Assembly: GCA_025531455.1 (NCBI GenBank)
Contig: JAMYHL010000012.1
Location: 372,001 to 436,000, forward strand
Direction of reading: 5' to 3'
Length of the DNA: 64,000 nt
DNA from: Apiotrichum sp. Y4204
Taxonomy: Eukaryota > Basidiomycota > Tremellomycetes > Trichosporonales > Trichosporonaceae
Shown: one piece after another, positions 49,637-61,374 of the stretch
Layout of the letters: each line of letters opens with the position of its first letter
Numbering within the stretch: the first letter of the stretch is position 1
Position numbers and translations under genes: made by a program
Notes under the pieces: generated by a model
The model's database searches: none
What the model saw: the letters and a program-made list of their open reading frames with translations, nothing else
Told to the model about the DNA's origin: nothing

Positions 49637-52223
49637 TCAAACTTCCTCCTCGTCGTCCTCGACCTCTTCGCCGCAGGCCAACATCGTCGCCCGGATCGCA
49701 TTCTCCATTTTAGGCTGCAGCTCGCGCGCGGCAGTGAGCGCTGTGACTGCATCCGTGTTGCGCCCCATGCGGAGGTAGCATTTGCCAAGGAGAAAGTGCA
49801 CGTTTGCCTCGTCCGGTGTGCGCCGCAAGATCTGCTCCAGCGCGGCAATCGCTTCCTGATTGTTAGCCGAGTGCAAGATATCTGTTGGGTGTAAGAGTCC
49901 TCTACTTACTGAAATGCGCCCCAAGGATACCAACACGCGCGTGCGGTTGAACATTGCCATCGAGCTGTCAGGCAGGTCGTACTGGCACGCCTGCTCGAAT
50001 ATGGCCAGTGCGCCTGGCAGGTTACCGCTCTTCTCCATGACGGTTCCGATGCAGCACAGGAGCGCGGGGTTGGCGGGGTTGATCTCCGCCGCGCGGCGGT
50101 AGTGGTGCTCGGCGTGCCGGTGCTTGCCCATGCGCATGTACACGACTCCCATACCGTACCATGCGGGGAAATGGCGGGCGTCGCAGCGGATGGCGGTGCG
50201 GAAAAAGGCAATCGCGCGCTCGTACTCCTCCATATCGATTGCTTCGTGGCCACACAGCGTCCACGCATAAGCGCACCCCGGGTCGAGTTGCGCAGCGCGG
50301 CGGAAACAGCGCATCGCCTCGTCGTGCTCCCCTTCGAGCGCGAAACAGTTGCCCGCCGCGATCCATGGCTGCGGTGCTTCGCGATCGACAGCGAGCAGGT
50401 CCTGCGCCAAAGATGAAAGGTCGAGCGCCTCGTTCAGATGCCACAGTGTTGTTGAGAACAGCTCCATGTTCTCCAGACGGTACGGCTCGAGCTGGCGTAC
50501 AGCCTTGAACGCGCGACGTGCCTGGGGTTAGTGTTATCTTACTCGGGCACCCACCTTGACATGGTTGCCCATCTGGTAGAAGCAGCATGCGATCAGGTCG
50601 TAGGTCCACGCTGAAGACTGCACTTCACGCGGCATGCTGTCCATCTCGTCTATCGCCGCCTGGCACTGATAGACGCTCAAGTAGCGGTACGCTCTGGCAC
50701 AGCGGCGGACAATGTCGCGCAGCCATTCGTCAACCTGGGCTTGCACCTGGGCCTCTGCTCCCGCCGCCGCATCGGCCGTATGACCCGACGCGGACGAGGT
50801 GACAGACTGCGAGCGCGTCGCGCGCTTGTCGCGAGTGACAGTTAACCTGCTCGACGCGGCCTTGTTCGTGGTCGCCGAGTTGAGGCGCGTGCTGCGCCTT
50901 GGGGGTGCGTCCTTTTCCCCATTCGTCTCGGCCACGGACCGCAGATCGCGGCCGTTCAACCGTGACTCTCCAGCGAGCGGACCTCCAAGCGGCGTCTCAA
51001 CAGCAGTACGCTTCGCTCCGCGCGGACGCTTCATGGCTGGCGGTTTCGCTGGCGGAGAGTCTGTCAAGGGATTTGGCGAAGAGCGCAGCGACGCGGGAAG
51101 CATGGAGCTCAAGAGCCCAGGCAGCGGACGGCGACCGCCAATCGCACCACCTTGCTGGGGTCCGTCTATAGTGGGGAAAGTCGTGTCGCCCATAACGGAC
51201 GGTGTGCTAGTCGTTAGTGCCTCCCCTTCACATTGTAGACCCCATCACACTGCACTCACTCCCAGTTGACCGCCGTGCCCATGATTGGTATCCGCGAAGG
51301 CGCTCCTGGCCCGGGTGCTGTCCCCGCGCTCGGGTCTGGAGTGAAGAAGCCACCGCCGCCGTTCGTCGGCGGCCCGGCCGCAAGGGGGCTGAGCTGGCGA
51401 CGGCTCAGGAAGTTTGGCACCTCGGACGCGCTGCTGCGCGGCATCGGGCCGGGGGAAAGTGTTGTGTGTCGTGATGGACGCTGAGATCCGGCACGCACTG
51501 TGCTCGGCGGATCAGGAAATGTCGCCTCTATCGAAAGTGGAGCCCCTGTGTGTTAGTTGCGTGTGTGTGTGGATGTGTGTGGATATGTGTGTGTTCCGAG
51601 TGTCTGGGTAAAGCTCACCGATATCACACAAGCCCACATATGCCTCCCACAGCCAGGGGTCCTCGTTGAGTGCACGCGTGTAGTGCTCCACGGCCTGAGC
51701 AGGAGCCTTGCCTTTGTGCGACAGAGCCGCGAGAAGGAGGCTGGCCGTCGCAGCGGTCTCAGCAGGTGTGGGCGTAGGGATCGCTGCGCGTTAGCTTGAC
51801 AATCCACCCAGTCAGCTGCAACGCAAAGGACTTACTCATAGGAACGCTGCGACGGATAGCACGCTCCAGGACCTGCTGGCCTTCGGTGTAGCGGTGCAGG
51901 CGGTTGCAAACTTTTGCGACAATGACCGCACACCCGTAGCAGCCGGGGCGGCGAGGCGGGAGGCCGTTCTCGTAGTCTGGAACATCATCCTGGGGATCGG
52001 CGTCCGCATCAGCATAGTCGCGCGCGAGGTGGAGAGCGGGGTACGGCTGTCCGGCCGCGAGGAGACACAGCGCAAGGACGTGGATACTGTCGTGGTCGGC
52101 CTCTGTTGGGGGAAAGAAGGCGCGGTAGAGGCGCGCATAGAAGAGCGCGGTCGTGGGCGGAGAGCTGAGAGAGAGGGTGCGGAGCCGCTGGGCTAGGTGC
52201 GGACCCGACGGCCGTGGGGCCAT
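49637..52223 (-). CDS. CDC27: CDC27/APC3, TPR subunit of the anaphase-promoting complex
   Basis: APC3 forms a TPR superhelix that binds Cdh1/Cdc20 and Apc10 IR tails in the ubiquitin ligase controlling mitotic exit. Six exons (51836-52223, 51619-51783, 51260-51545, 50555-51206, 49910-50521, 49637-49855; introns 33-72 nt) give 773 aa. The N-terminal TPR part includes 'YARLYRAFFPPTEADHDSI' and LEDPWLWEAY-like helix LNEDPWLWEAYVGLC. The middle is a disordered, basic, Ser/Pro-rich linker. The C-terminal TPR array from YQCQAAIDEMDSMP onward contains the near-invariant 'LYNTLWHL'-type segment (MELFSTTLWHLNEA), 'PWIAAGNCFALEGEHDEA' and AWYGMGVVYMRMGKHRHAEHH read in part. The tail is acidic (EEVEDDEEEV). 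Confidence 0.94.
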
Positions 52224-52843
52224 GGTGCTCGTGTGGTGTTGATGGGGCTGATGGCAGGCGACAAGAAGCTGGTGATGACCGAATACTGAGTGCAGCGTCC
52301 TGTCAAGAAGGGTTAGTGGTGGGTAGGATGGTGGAGCTAGGCAGTGATAGCTGCTGGGGGATAGTGGTGGTAAAGGAGAAAGAGGTAGAGAGCGGGAGCT
52401 GTGTGTTGGTTGTTGTTGCTGATGTTGTTGATATCCTTGTTGGTCATCATGTCGTCGTCGACCACCAACTCTTTCGGCCAGTTTGTTTATGCCCAGCCAA
52501 GAGGCGGGAGCGCGCGAAGAATACAGAAAGTGACGTGTACTTGAAGCACTCGAGACTAATCCTTGCAATGGAGGTTTCATTATCAAAAGCGCGAATTCCA
52601 CGCGAGATATTAGCCTATTACCTAATTGCTATTAGCTATTCGACGCGTACCCATCAACGTGTCTCCCCTGTCCCCCACTTGACACTTTTCCGTCCACGCC
52701 GCGCCATGTTGAATCGTTTCGTCGCCGGGCCGTCGTCGACAACAGCGGCGACGACCAAGTTGCTCACGAATCCAGCCACTCAGTTCCCTTCCTCTTCTTC
52801 TCTATCAATCATTTAATCACCTTCGGTTTCGGATCTCCTCACC
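52224..52843. promoter_or_regulatory. divergent promoter between CDC27 and RER1
   Basis: 620 bp between two start codons on opposite strands. It contains a G/T-rich stretch near 52310-52400 and TC-rich sequence before RER1. No specific site recognised. Confidence 0.5.
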
Positions 52844-53878
52844 ATGGCAGTGGGTACCATCAATTTATCCGTAGCCCGCTCACACGCAGACCCCTCCGCA
52901 GTCAGCACAGTCTTACCCCAACGTCAGCCCCTACCCGCCGGTAGGCGGCGCCGAGTCTTCCTCCGCGCCGCCGGCCGCGGGCCCCGGCTCTGGCTTCCCC
53001 ATGCGCTCAGGTCTCGCGGGCATGCAGCCGCATAGCATGGCGACGCCGGCGAACCTCATTCCCGGCTCTGGCGCCGGCATCCGCGGCGGGCTCGAGGAGG
53101 AGAAGAATGTCGTCGACGCGATCCGCGAGAACACCAACATCTACGCACGCCGCTACCAGGCCCTCCTTGACCGCTCCACCCCGCACGTAATGGAGCGCTG
53201 GCTCGTCACCGGCACGCTCATCATCCTCTTTTCCCTCAGCGTCATTGTCCGCCAGGGATGGTACATTATCATGTGTGAGTTGGCGAGCTTCTTTTGAACC
53301 AACTGACATTCAGACGGCCTCGGCATCTACATCCTCAACCTCTTCCTCGCGTTCCTCCAGCCGCGCTTTGACCCCAGCCTGTCGGACGACCTTGCCGCCG
53401 ACGACGTCGAGGAGGGCGCGCCGGGCCTCCCTGGCTCCGAGTCGCCTCGCGCGCGCTCGCCCGGCGGCATCCGCGGCCTCATGTCGGGCTTCTCGAACAG
53501 CAACGATGACGAGGAGTTCCGCCCCTTTATCCGCCGTCTCCCTGGTGGGTGGCTGCCAACTGTGCTGCGCTGACCCGTCAGAGTTCAAGTTCTGGTACTC
53601 GGTGACCAAGGCCACCGTCATCTCCCTCGCGTGCACCGTCACCCGTGCGACCGACGTGCCCGTGTACTGGCCCATCCTTCTTGTTTACTTTATCACTCTC
53701 TTCGCTCTCACGATGCGCCGCCAGATCCAGTGAGTATGGGAGTGAGGGAACCTGTGGGGCGAAGGGGGAAGGAGGCGAGCCACATGTGCGTAGGACAACA
53801 TTAACACACAGGCACATGATCAAGTACCGCTACATTCCGTTCGACTTTGGCAAGAAGCGCGGCTACGGCAAGAAGTAA
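52844..53878 (+). CDS. RER1: RER1, Golgi-to-ER retrieval receptor
   Basis: Four-TM early-Golgi protein that returns ER membrane proteins through COPI. Exons 52844-52849, 52902-53274, 53314-53544, 53582-53729 and 53812-53878 sum to 275 codons, 274 aa. Exon 1 is only ATGGCA, spliced to a Ser/Pro/Gly-rich 60-residue extension absent from yeast Rer1 (188 aa). Family signatures: '[19 protein letters not shown]', [16 protein letters not shown], '[18 protein letters not shown]' and '[20 protein letters not shown]'. The cytoplasmic loop after FDPSL holds an insert rich in Gly, Pro and Ser. The end is GKKRGYGKK, a Lys-rich tail suited to coatomer binding. Confidence 0.96.
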
Positions 53879-54194
53879 AGTGCAGCTACAGTGTAGCACA
53901 GCTTTCACAGAAGCCATCAATTAGACACCAAGTGGCGGAAAGACATTGCGTTCACAGTTGCTGTCTGGGCTTTGGCGCGGTGCGAGATTGAGCGCGAGAG
54001 TGCGCCCTTGTCAAGCCACTGCGGGAGTGGAGAGTGGAGAGTGAGAATGGAGAGTGGGGAATAGCTAGAGCGTGGAATGGAGATAGAGCGTGGGCGTGAG
54101 CGTGAGATAGCGCCAGAGAGGCTGCCGGTGAGAATGGGGGTGAGCTTTGAAGCCTTCCTGCTAGACTACAACGGATATGCATTCCGTATTTCAA
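53879..54194. other. intergenic between convergent genes
   Basis: 316 bp, shared 3' flanks of RER1 and ARPC5, with GAGAGTGGAGA-like and GCGTGAGCGTG direct repeats (54030-54110). No gene. Confidence 0.6.
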
Positions 54195-54929
54195 CTACAA
54201 AGCGCGGCGGTCCGTCATGACGCGAACGATGCACCCGACGCCGGCTACCTCCGTGAGCTGGGGTCAGCTGAGCTCCATACGTCTACATACCTTCTCGTGC
54301 CAGGTGAGGAGCACCGAACCGGGGATATCCGCGCCGGCGCCGAGGGCCTGCATGTTCTGACTGTCAGCCAACTCTCTGTGTAGGATCCCACCTTGTAGAG
54401 GTACGCCATGAGGTGCGCCTGCTGCTCCTGATCAAGCCCCTTGATCGCGTTCGGAATGTCCGTCGACCGCGTCGAGTTGAGGATGAGCATCAACGCCGAC
54501 GTCGTGAGGTTCTGCCGTTAGAAGAATCTCAGTTGCCTTCCCACCTTGGCCTCGTCCACGCCGTCGCCGTAGGGCGGGTCCGTGAGGATCGTGCCGAGTG
54601 CGCCGGCAATGTCGCCCCTGCGAGTTAGTCTGGGATCCGCGCGTCGCCAGTGCTCAAGTGAATGGTCTAGTGACCTCCAGCTCCCTTCCCATCTTCATCC
54701 CCATCTATCGGCGTCCTGTTTCCCCTAGATTCATCCCGCCTCCCACACCCTCTCCGTCCCCCGATACCCACCTCGAAACAAGGTTCCGTGTCTCCTGTGA
54801 GCGGGTCCTCGCGTCGCTGAGCGCACCCTCCGGCCCCCGCGGGTCCGGCTCAATGAGGTCCTCGGCGCGGAGAACGTCCTCCTCGAGCGCGTCGATGTCG
54901 ATCTTGCGAAAGGCGTACTCGTCTGACAT
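54195..54929 (-). CDS. ARC15: ARPC5, 16-kDa subunit of the Arp2/3 complex
   Basis: Part of the seven-subunit nucleator of branched actin. Five exons (54772-54929, 54545-54617, 54392-54511, 54291-54356, 54195-54257) encode 159 aa; the family norm is about 150. N terminus MSDEYAFRKIDIDALEEDV matches the family's FRKVDVDEYDE region. Later segments 'GDIAGALGTILTDPPYG', NAIKGLDQEQQAHLMAYLYK in part, 'SGSVLLTWHEKLTEVAG' and the terminal GCIVRVMTDRRAL align in order with human ARPC5. Intron 1 is 154 nt and the others 33-35 nt. Confidence 0.95.
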
Positions 54930-55203
54930 GGTGAAGGGGTGAAGGTAGGAGTGAAGAGGTGTTATTGTGGATGTGGATGGATAATGGTTTCGCTGATGGC
55001 GTCGACGCAGCAGCGATGACGGAGTACGCCCTGCGCTCGCTGGGATGAGGATGTGAGGGTGATAATGACCACGTGGATCCCCAAAACTACACGTATTTTA
55101 ATTTGGCCACTGCGGGTTCTGGCCCGCCCGAAGTCTGTGGTTTTGTTTTGATGACCTCTCTTCGAAACCATCCAACCTTCTTTCATCTCCTCATCGCTAC
55201 AGA

Positions 55204-56616
55204 ATGGGAAAGAATTACAACCCAGCAGACGCACATCGTACGTATGGCTCTCCTATACGAATTTATCAGCAATCTGACATTCAGGCAAGGCGCAGAAGGC
55301 GCGGGAGCTCAAGAAGGTGGGTATCTCGCGAAAACGATGAAGCTGACGGCAGAACGCGGCAGAGCGCAAGCGGAAGCGCGAGGACCGCACTGCGAAGCAG
55401 GACACGCGAGGTGGGTAGTGAGCTGAGGCCGGCTTACTTGAAGCTCTACGACCACAGACTGACATGCAGAGCTCGAGGGCGAGATCGCGTACCTAAAGTC
55501 ACAGGCCAAGCTGTCCGAGGATGGCGCCGCGCGACTGGCCAAGCTCGAGTCAGAGCTCAAATACGTGTCGAAGCTGAAAGACAAGTACGTCGCTGCGCAC
55601 CCTGAGGCGCGGGAGCGTGTGTACAATGCTGGCCGGCGGCGACCGGACGACGACGAGGAGAACGAGGGGCCGAAACCCGATCCGATGGCGCACTTGTACA
55701 AGCCGGACGGGACGCTGCGCGATCCCAAGCGCAGCTTCTACTACGATCCGACGTATAATCCGTTTGGTGTGCCGCCGCCTGGCATGCCGTACCGCGAGAG
55801 ATGTTAGTGAAAAACGGCATTCAATGGCTTACGATAGCGCCGGGATCAGACGAGGAGAGCAGCGACGACTCGGACGACGACAGCGACAGCGACATTGTGA
55901 TGCCTGAAGGACCGCCCCCAGAGTCGGGCTCGGATGCAGAGTCTGACGACTCACTCGACATTCCGCTACCCGAGGGTCCGCCGCCGCCGCGCCCACCGCC
56001 GCCAATGCCGCACGGCCGTGGCCCGCGACCGCCGCATTTCCGCCCCGCGCCGTATCCCCAGCGCGGGCGTCCGCATGGCGGGCGAGGAGGAGGACCAGGG
56101 GGACCCGCCGTGCCTCACGACCCGACAAATCCTGGCGGGTGGGGACATCTCATGCCGTCTGGGCCTCAAGCGCCGCCCGCTCGCCCGGGCGCGCTCCCTG
56201 CCCGCCCAGCCGGCCTTCCGCCGCCGCCGTCCTCCCTCCCCGCCAAACCGGGTACGGCCCCGGCAGTGGTGGTGGAGAAACCCGCTGCTCCTGCTCCCGC
56301 TCCCGTCGCCGCTGCACCTGTACCCGCCGCTGCGGTGACAATCTCCGCCGAACCGCAGCTGCGCGACCTGCGCAAGGAGAGCACGGTGTTCGTGCCGCGC
56401 GGCGTCGCGCGGGCGAAGAAGGCACCCGGTGGTCTCGCGCCTGTGAACGCTGCGCCGAAGGCCGGGCTTGTAGATGCGGAAGGCGACACCGTGCGCGTGC
56501 GGCACGCCGCCGGGCCGGGCCTCATGGGCAAACTTAGTGGCGTGCTCGGCGCCCCGGCAGGCAAAGACCAGGAGGCCGAGGACGAATATGATCGATTCCT
56601 CGAGGGCCTCGAGTAG
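55204..56616 (+). CDS. WBP11-like spliceosomal protein
   Basis: WBP11 is a nuclear, proline-rich activator of pre-mRNA splicing (PQBP1 partner). Exons 55204-55237, 55285-55316, 55353-55410, 55470-55802 and 55838-56616 give 411 aa. The Wbp11 N-terminal domain is spread over the first four exons: KNYNPADAHRKAQKARELKK then 'NAAERKRKREDR', as in human 'NPTDQARKEARKRELKKNK'. The middle has an acidic Ser/Asp run and Pro-rich PPEGPPPPRPPPP stretches that could bind WW domains. The C terminus keeps 'VTISAEPQLRDLRKESTVFV' and ends EDEYDRFLEGLE, matching the human tail. The last intron uses the donor GTTAGT. Confidence 0.88.
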
Positions 56617-56722
56617 TGTTGTATTCTATAGAGCTGGCAGTCGACAATGCAATATATATGACATAGGGGTATGGATTAGGTGGTCTTAGTACAGTCCTGG
56701 GTCCATTATGCAAGGTCCCGCT

Positions 56723-58847
56723 TCACTCCTTTATTTTGCCTTTGGCCTTGATGGTGGCAACACCGGTTCCGCTGCCCTTGGCCTCGCTTGTGTTTCCGCT
56801 GCTCTTTCCATCACCGCTTTTCCTACCGTCTCCGCTTTCCGTGCCGTGTCCGGCCTCCTTGACGCCTCCGGACTTCTTGCCATCCCCATTCTCCTCGTCC
56901 CGCTCACGCCCCTCGACACACGGTATTGGGGACGTAAGGCAGTCATTACACACGCGCTCGGCGACGATCCCGCGGCTGACAAGTTGCTTGAGCACGGCAT
57001 CGCGGGAGGTGGCGAACACGAACGCGCGCGCGACCATCTCGACCTGGTTGGGTCAGCGATTTTCCGGAAGACAAAACAAAAGGAAAGCCCCCAAGCACGC
57101 ACATTGTCCGGCTCTGCGAGCAGTTTCTTCAGTTCGCCCACTTCCTTGTCGGTCCCGCGGTCGATCCACCGCATGAGCGCGTCGTGCTTCTCGCGGTCGA
57201 GGGGTGCCAGCCCCAGAAGGCGCACCATGTCATGTACGGGATGTGGCATGGCAAGCACCTCGCCAAGGCCAACTTGGCGCGGATTCGTGACCGCGCTCGC
57301 GGTCGTGGACGCATTCGTCGTCGTGCTCGTGCGGTCGCTGTTCTTGTCTTCTTCGTGCCACGCGAGGTGGAACGCGAGGGAAACGCCGCCCTCGTCAATC
57401 GGCGTAAACTCGCCGATTCGGGCACCGGGGGTCGCACCGGGTGTCTGCGCGCGGCTCGGGTTCCGGCTCTCGTGCTCCGAGCCGTGGCGGGACTCGCGCC
57501 AGAAGTCGTCGGCTGCATCGCGCATTTCCTCGTTTGCGCGTTCGACAATCTCGGGAACAACCCCCCGCAGGCGCACCCACTCGCGCCGCCGGACCCAGCC
57601 CCACCAGTTGAAATGACCCGGATGGGCGCGCCACCTGCTCGAGTGGAACCACAGGTTGTACTCCCACCCCTGCTCGTCGGTCTGCGCGCGCATGTTCACC
57701 ATCCAGGGCGTGAGCCATACCCATGCTGGCGAGGGGGTCTGGTACGTCTCGAGGGTGTAGCCTGTCTTGATACTCTTCCGAAACCGCCTGGGCATGGATT
57801 TGCGCGTTGCAGTCTCTCCACGGGTTGCTTCGATCATCTCTGTTGTGGGAAGGGTTTGTGGGAGCGTGTATGGCGTCGGATCGCTGGGCAAGAGCGTGTT
57901 CGCAGAGTACCATGCCTTGCCAAACAATGTCAGGCCGCGTTGGTTCTCGTACATGACTGCGAGTTAGTAACGGTGCAAGGAGTAGGGTGTGCTGGTGCGC
58001 TGCACACACTCGGCATGTGGCTGAACCACGGGCTTAAACCACGAGAGCTAGGACAAAGCAGGGGCACAGCGAGAAGCACAGCACCCAGCGCCTAGCATCG
58101 AGTCTCACCTTCCCACACATAAGTCTTGCTGGGCACATCCATGTCGCCGAGCGCAAGCGCCGAGTGAACCGTTCGCCCATCGAACACGAGATCCACATGT
58201 TTACTGCGGAGGGCAACGCACGCCTCGTCTGCCTGACGTCTGAGCGCAGCGAGCTCGTCGAGCGGTATGGTATCGTCGCTATCTTCGCCGCTCGTCGCAG
58301 CCGCCTTGCGCCTCAGGATCTTCCGCGAGCGCTTCTTCGCGAGATGGCTGGTAATATCCCGCTGTTCCTCGGCACTCGGCGCAGCCGTTTGCGGCGGGGA
58401 CGGCAGCCGCGTCGCCTCCTCCCGCGAGTCGCGCGGTGCCGGCGGCGGCGTTTCGGCCCGCGACGCTCCACTCGGACTCGCAGTCGCGCTCGCGGCACGC
58501 TTCGGCGCGCGCCCCGCCTTCGTGTCCAGCCGCGGCGCGTGTGGGAAGCGTCGTGCGCTCCGCGTGCGTTGCGGCGGCGCAGGCGGCGCCTGTAGCCATC
58601 CCGGGGTAAGACGTCCTGTCTCTGGTTCGGATACGGCGCCGGACCCATCGACGGGTGTTGCTTCCAGGCGCTGCGGGCGTTCGCTTCCGCCGTGCCTGTC
58701 CGTGTCGGTGTCGGTGACGATGGAGGGTACGCCCGAGGGCTCGGGCGACGACCGCGCCGACGGCGGCAATGACCCACGCGCCGCCGTGTCGACGCGGAGT
58801 GGCGCGGGGGGCCCAGCGGCACTGTGCGTGCTGCTGCCGGGGTTCAT
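56723..58847 (-). CDS. DysF-domain (Pex24/Spo73/Mug65-type) protein
   Basis: Three exons (58109-58847, 57103-57956, 56723-57043; introns 152 and 59 nt) encode 637 aa. The first 240 residues are disordered, Pro/Ser/Arg-rich with a basic stretch KKRSRKILRRK. Then comes a dysferlin-type domain: VMYENQRGLTLFGKAWYSANTLL read in part, and after a loop the Trp-rich 'SPAWVWLTPWMVNMRAQTD' and 'HFNWWGWVRRREWVRLR'. Fungal proteins of this class act in peroxisome number control or in prospore membrane shaping. No strong transmembrane helix is visible, so it looks closer to Spo73/Mug65 than to integral peroxins. The C-terminal tail is Gly/Lys/Ser-rich. Confidence 0.7.
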
Positions 58848-59394
58848 GGTGTGAAGGGTGGATGGAAAGTGGAGATTGTATTGCGGTCCCAACATCCCCA
58901 CCATCCGAGTTGTGCCCGGCAGCCGATGGGATGGCTGTGGATATCGTGGCATGACGTCAAAAAATAGCCGCAACAAGAAGCAGCAGACATCCCATGCAAA
59001 GCAGACAGTGAGGTCTGTGTGCTCTTGAGCGGCGATGCATCCCATCTCTCTCTCTCTCTGCATCGCTCTCACCACCATCACCATCACCATGCTCAAAGTC
59101 TGTTCCGCTGCGAGTCCGGTGAGTCGGCATCGGAGCCGGTGCGGAGTGGGTCAGTCAGGGTGCTGACGCGATGCCCCGGATACCTGGTCTGGCTGGTCAT
59201 TTGCCACCAACAACAAACGACTGGTCGTGCCATTCATTCATCCTTTGACTCGAACACCTCACATCCCATATTCCTATCAACTCTCTCCTGTCCACATTCA
59301 CCTCTCCTCTCCACCTCTCGTGTTTATGAAATAGAACCTCCTCCCACTCGACGCTCCTCCCTCCCTCTCCCGCACACCATCCCCGACGCCGCCG
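58848..59394. promoter_or_regulatory. divergent promoter, DysF gene and PHAF1
   Basis: 547 bp between opposite-strand starts, with CT microsatellite (59050-59062) and CACCAT repeats (59070-59090). No gene. Confidence 0.5.
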
Positions 59395-60715
59395 ATGGAC
59401 ACGCTCGAGCTCGCCCCCGGCCAGGGCGTCGGCCCCTTCCGCATTGGCGACAGCCTGTGGGCCGTGCTCGACATGCTGCGGGCGCGTAAGACCGAGGTGC
59501 CCAAAGTTGAGGTTTCGTGGGATCCAGATGTAAGAAGATAACTGTAGCGACACGTTCTGGCGTTTCGCTGACGGCAGCACGCACCGACATCGGCAGTGAC
59601 GGTGCACGCTGGGCCGGTGACCCTCCTCTTCCCAGCAACACGGCAGCAGCGGCTGTCGCACATTTTTATTGGCGGGCTTGAGGCTGCCCCGCTCACGCTC
59701 ACATATGAGGGGACGGTGCTCTCGTCACGCTCGCATCCGCTCACGCGCGCCGGGGTCGCACGCGCTCTGGGCCCGACGTATGCCGCCGACGGTGCAGCGC
59801 GGCTCACGTACCCCGGTGTGGCCTTTGAGTTTGCTGGTACTGGCGGGAACAAGGACGCCGTCGTCGCCGTGCATGTCACCCCGCGAGACGAGGAGTTGCC
59901 GGCCTCGGGCGTGGCTGAGGTGACCCTTATCGTGAGCTTCATGGTAATCCATCAGCTGACAGTTCAGCCTGGGCGAGGGGCGACGCTAGATATGCCTGGT
60001 GGACCGCTAGAAATCACGCTTGGCGAGACCTCCGCACAGGATATGCTCCTCGACCTCGGGCCCCCGCTGCGCAAGTATTGGAAGGAGGACGACCGCATGG
60101 ATCGCATGTGGGGCCAGCCTGCGCCGCCCGTGAGCGGTGACTCACCGTCAACCGCGTGCTTCTGGAACTACTTCCAGCACGGCCTCGACTTCCTGATCGC
60201 CGACGGGGTGGTGACGAAGATTATCGCTCACTCCAATATTGTGAGTCGGATAATGATGCAGACAAACTGACAGACAGCCGGGCACACCCCAATTCCAGCA
60301 GTATGCGCGCTGCCCTTGGGCGGTGCAGACGGACGGTGGCGTGCTAGACATTACCTCGCCGCTGGCCATGTTCCGGTCCCAGCTGGCGTCCGAGGGGGCT
60401 CCGCGTGGGGAAACATCGTTGTCTACGCCTGAGCCAGAGGCAAGGCCATCAAGCAGTGGTGGGAAGAAGAAGAAGAAGAATGGCAACGGTAATGGCGGCG
60501 GAGGCGGCGGCAAGACGACCCCATCCGAGGAATCACGACCAGCAGGGACAACACAGGAAGTACCGCCCGATGCGATGGTGCTTGACCGCTCCGTGGAGGG
60601 TGGCCTGGACGGTGTCGTTGGCGTGAGCCGTAGCCAGCTGGTCGGGTTTGACGGCCTCGTCGCTGAGGTGGACGAGGCGAGTGGTGCCGTCTCGTCCATT
60701 CAGATCTGGCGGTGA
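59395..60715 (+). CDS. PHAF1/UPF0183 family protein
   Basis: Metazoan PHAF1 (C16orf70) works with BCAS3 at phagophores in autophagy; fungal members are poorly studied. Exons 59395-59529, 59578-60240 and 60278-60715 give 411 aa. The family opening is plain: LAPGQGVGPFRIGDSLWAVLDMLR read in part. Further in are 'VAFEFAGTGG', the C-terminal signature 'STACFWNYFQHGLDFLIAD' and, across intron 2, HSNI-PGTPQFQQYARCPW. A fungus-specific insert of Lys and Gly runs (SGGKKKKKNGNGNGGGGGG) follows before the last conserved block 'GFDGLVAEVDEASGAVSSI'. Confidence 0.88.
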
Positions 60716-61169
60716 GGGTCCCTCCCGTACATTCATATCTTGCAACCTTGGAATTAGTCCTCCGTTGTCGTTCACTGCTCCATGACACTGTGTATGTATG
60801 TAATTGTTAACTGAGCCCGCCCCCGATCCGCAGACACACACACATCGGATCCTCAAAGTCACAGCAACGAGAGGACCGCGCACGCATACAGAGAGCAGCG
60901 AGGCACAGCGGGCGGACAAGATTTTACGGTCTGTAAAATCACCAGTAAAATTCGCCATTTTACTGCCGTTTTACTGCACAGTAAAACTAGTTTTACTATG
61001 CGTAAAATGTCCGTCAAAGTGTACCTTTTACTGCCACAGCGGCGGCGGCGAGTTTTACAGCGCGTAAAACGCCCAGTAAAACTCTGTTAAACCGCGGCTA
61101 AACTGGCTTCCGGCCAGGAGGAGCCGCATGCAACGCGCGTGGCAAAGGCTCCCCCAAGACTATATCAAA

Positions 61170-61246
61170 AAACGGGTGGTGCAGTTGTATCAACAGACGA
61201 CGGCGTTGCCGAAGTCCTCGGTTCGATTCCTGCTGTGCTTTTTTTT
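61170..61246 (+). ncRNA. tRNA-like Pol III unit (degenerate tRNA or SINE-type)
   Basis: TGGTGCAGTTG (61177-61187) fits the A-box consensus TRGYNNARNNG at every position. GGTTCGATTCC (61220-61230) is a perfect B box, 43 bp downstream, which is tRNA spacing. Eight T residues (61239-61246) follow as a terminator. Acceptor and T stems do not pair properly, so this is not a functional tRNA; a transcribed pseudogene or SINE head is likelier. Confidence 0.6.
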
Positions 61247-61282
61247 ACTGTCCTACCACCTTTTTGTGACAGTTTTACTATG

Positions 61283-61324
61283 AGTTTTCCGCATAGTAAA
61301 ACTAGTTTTACTATGCGGAAAACT
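61283..61324. repeat. perfect 42-bp palindrome
   Basis: The arms AGTTTTCCGCATAGTAAAAC and their exact complement meet at a central TA with no spacer. It lies within the right-hand half of the GTTTTAC array. Confidence 0.97.
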
Positions 61325-61374
61325 AGCGGAAAACTGCACGTTTTACGGGTAGTTTTACGCATAGTAAAATCCGA

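Larger units (their letters stand above)
60921..61374. repeat. dense array of TTTTAC/GTAAAA elements, both orientations
   Basis: Nineteen copies of the hexamer TTTTAC or its complement in about 455 bp, often extended to GTTTTAC/GTAAAAC and to GCATAGTAAAAC. About 0.2 copies would be expected by chance. Copies occur in two groups (60921-61086 and 61245-61374) on either side of a tRNA-like unit, in inverted pairs such as AGTAAAAC-TAG-TTTTACT found in both groups. Confidence 0.92.
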
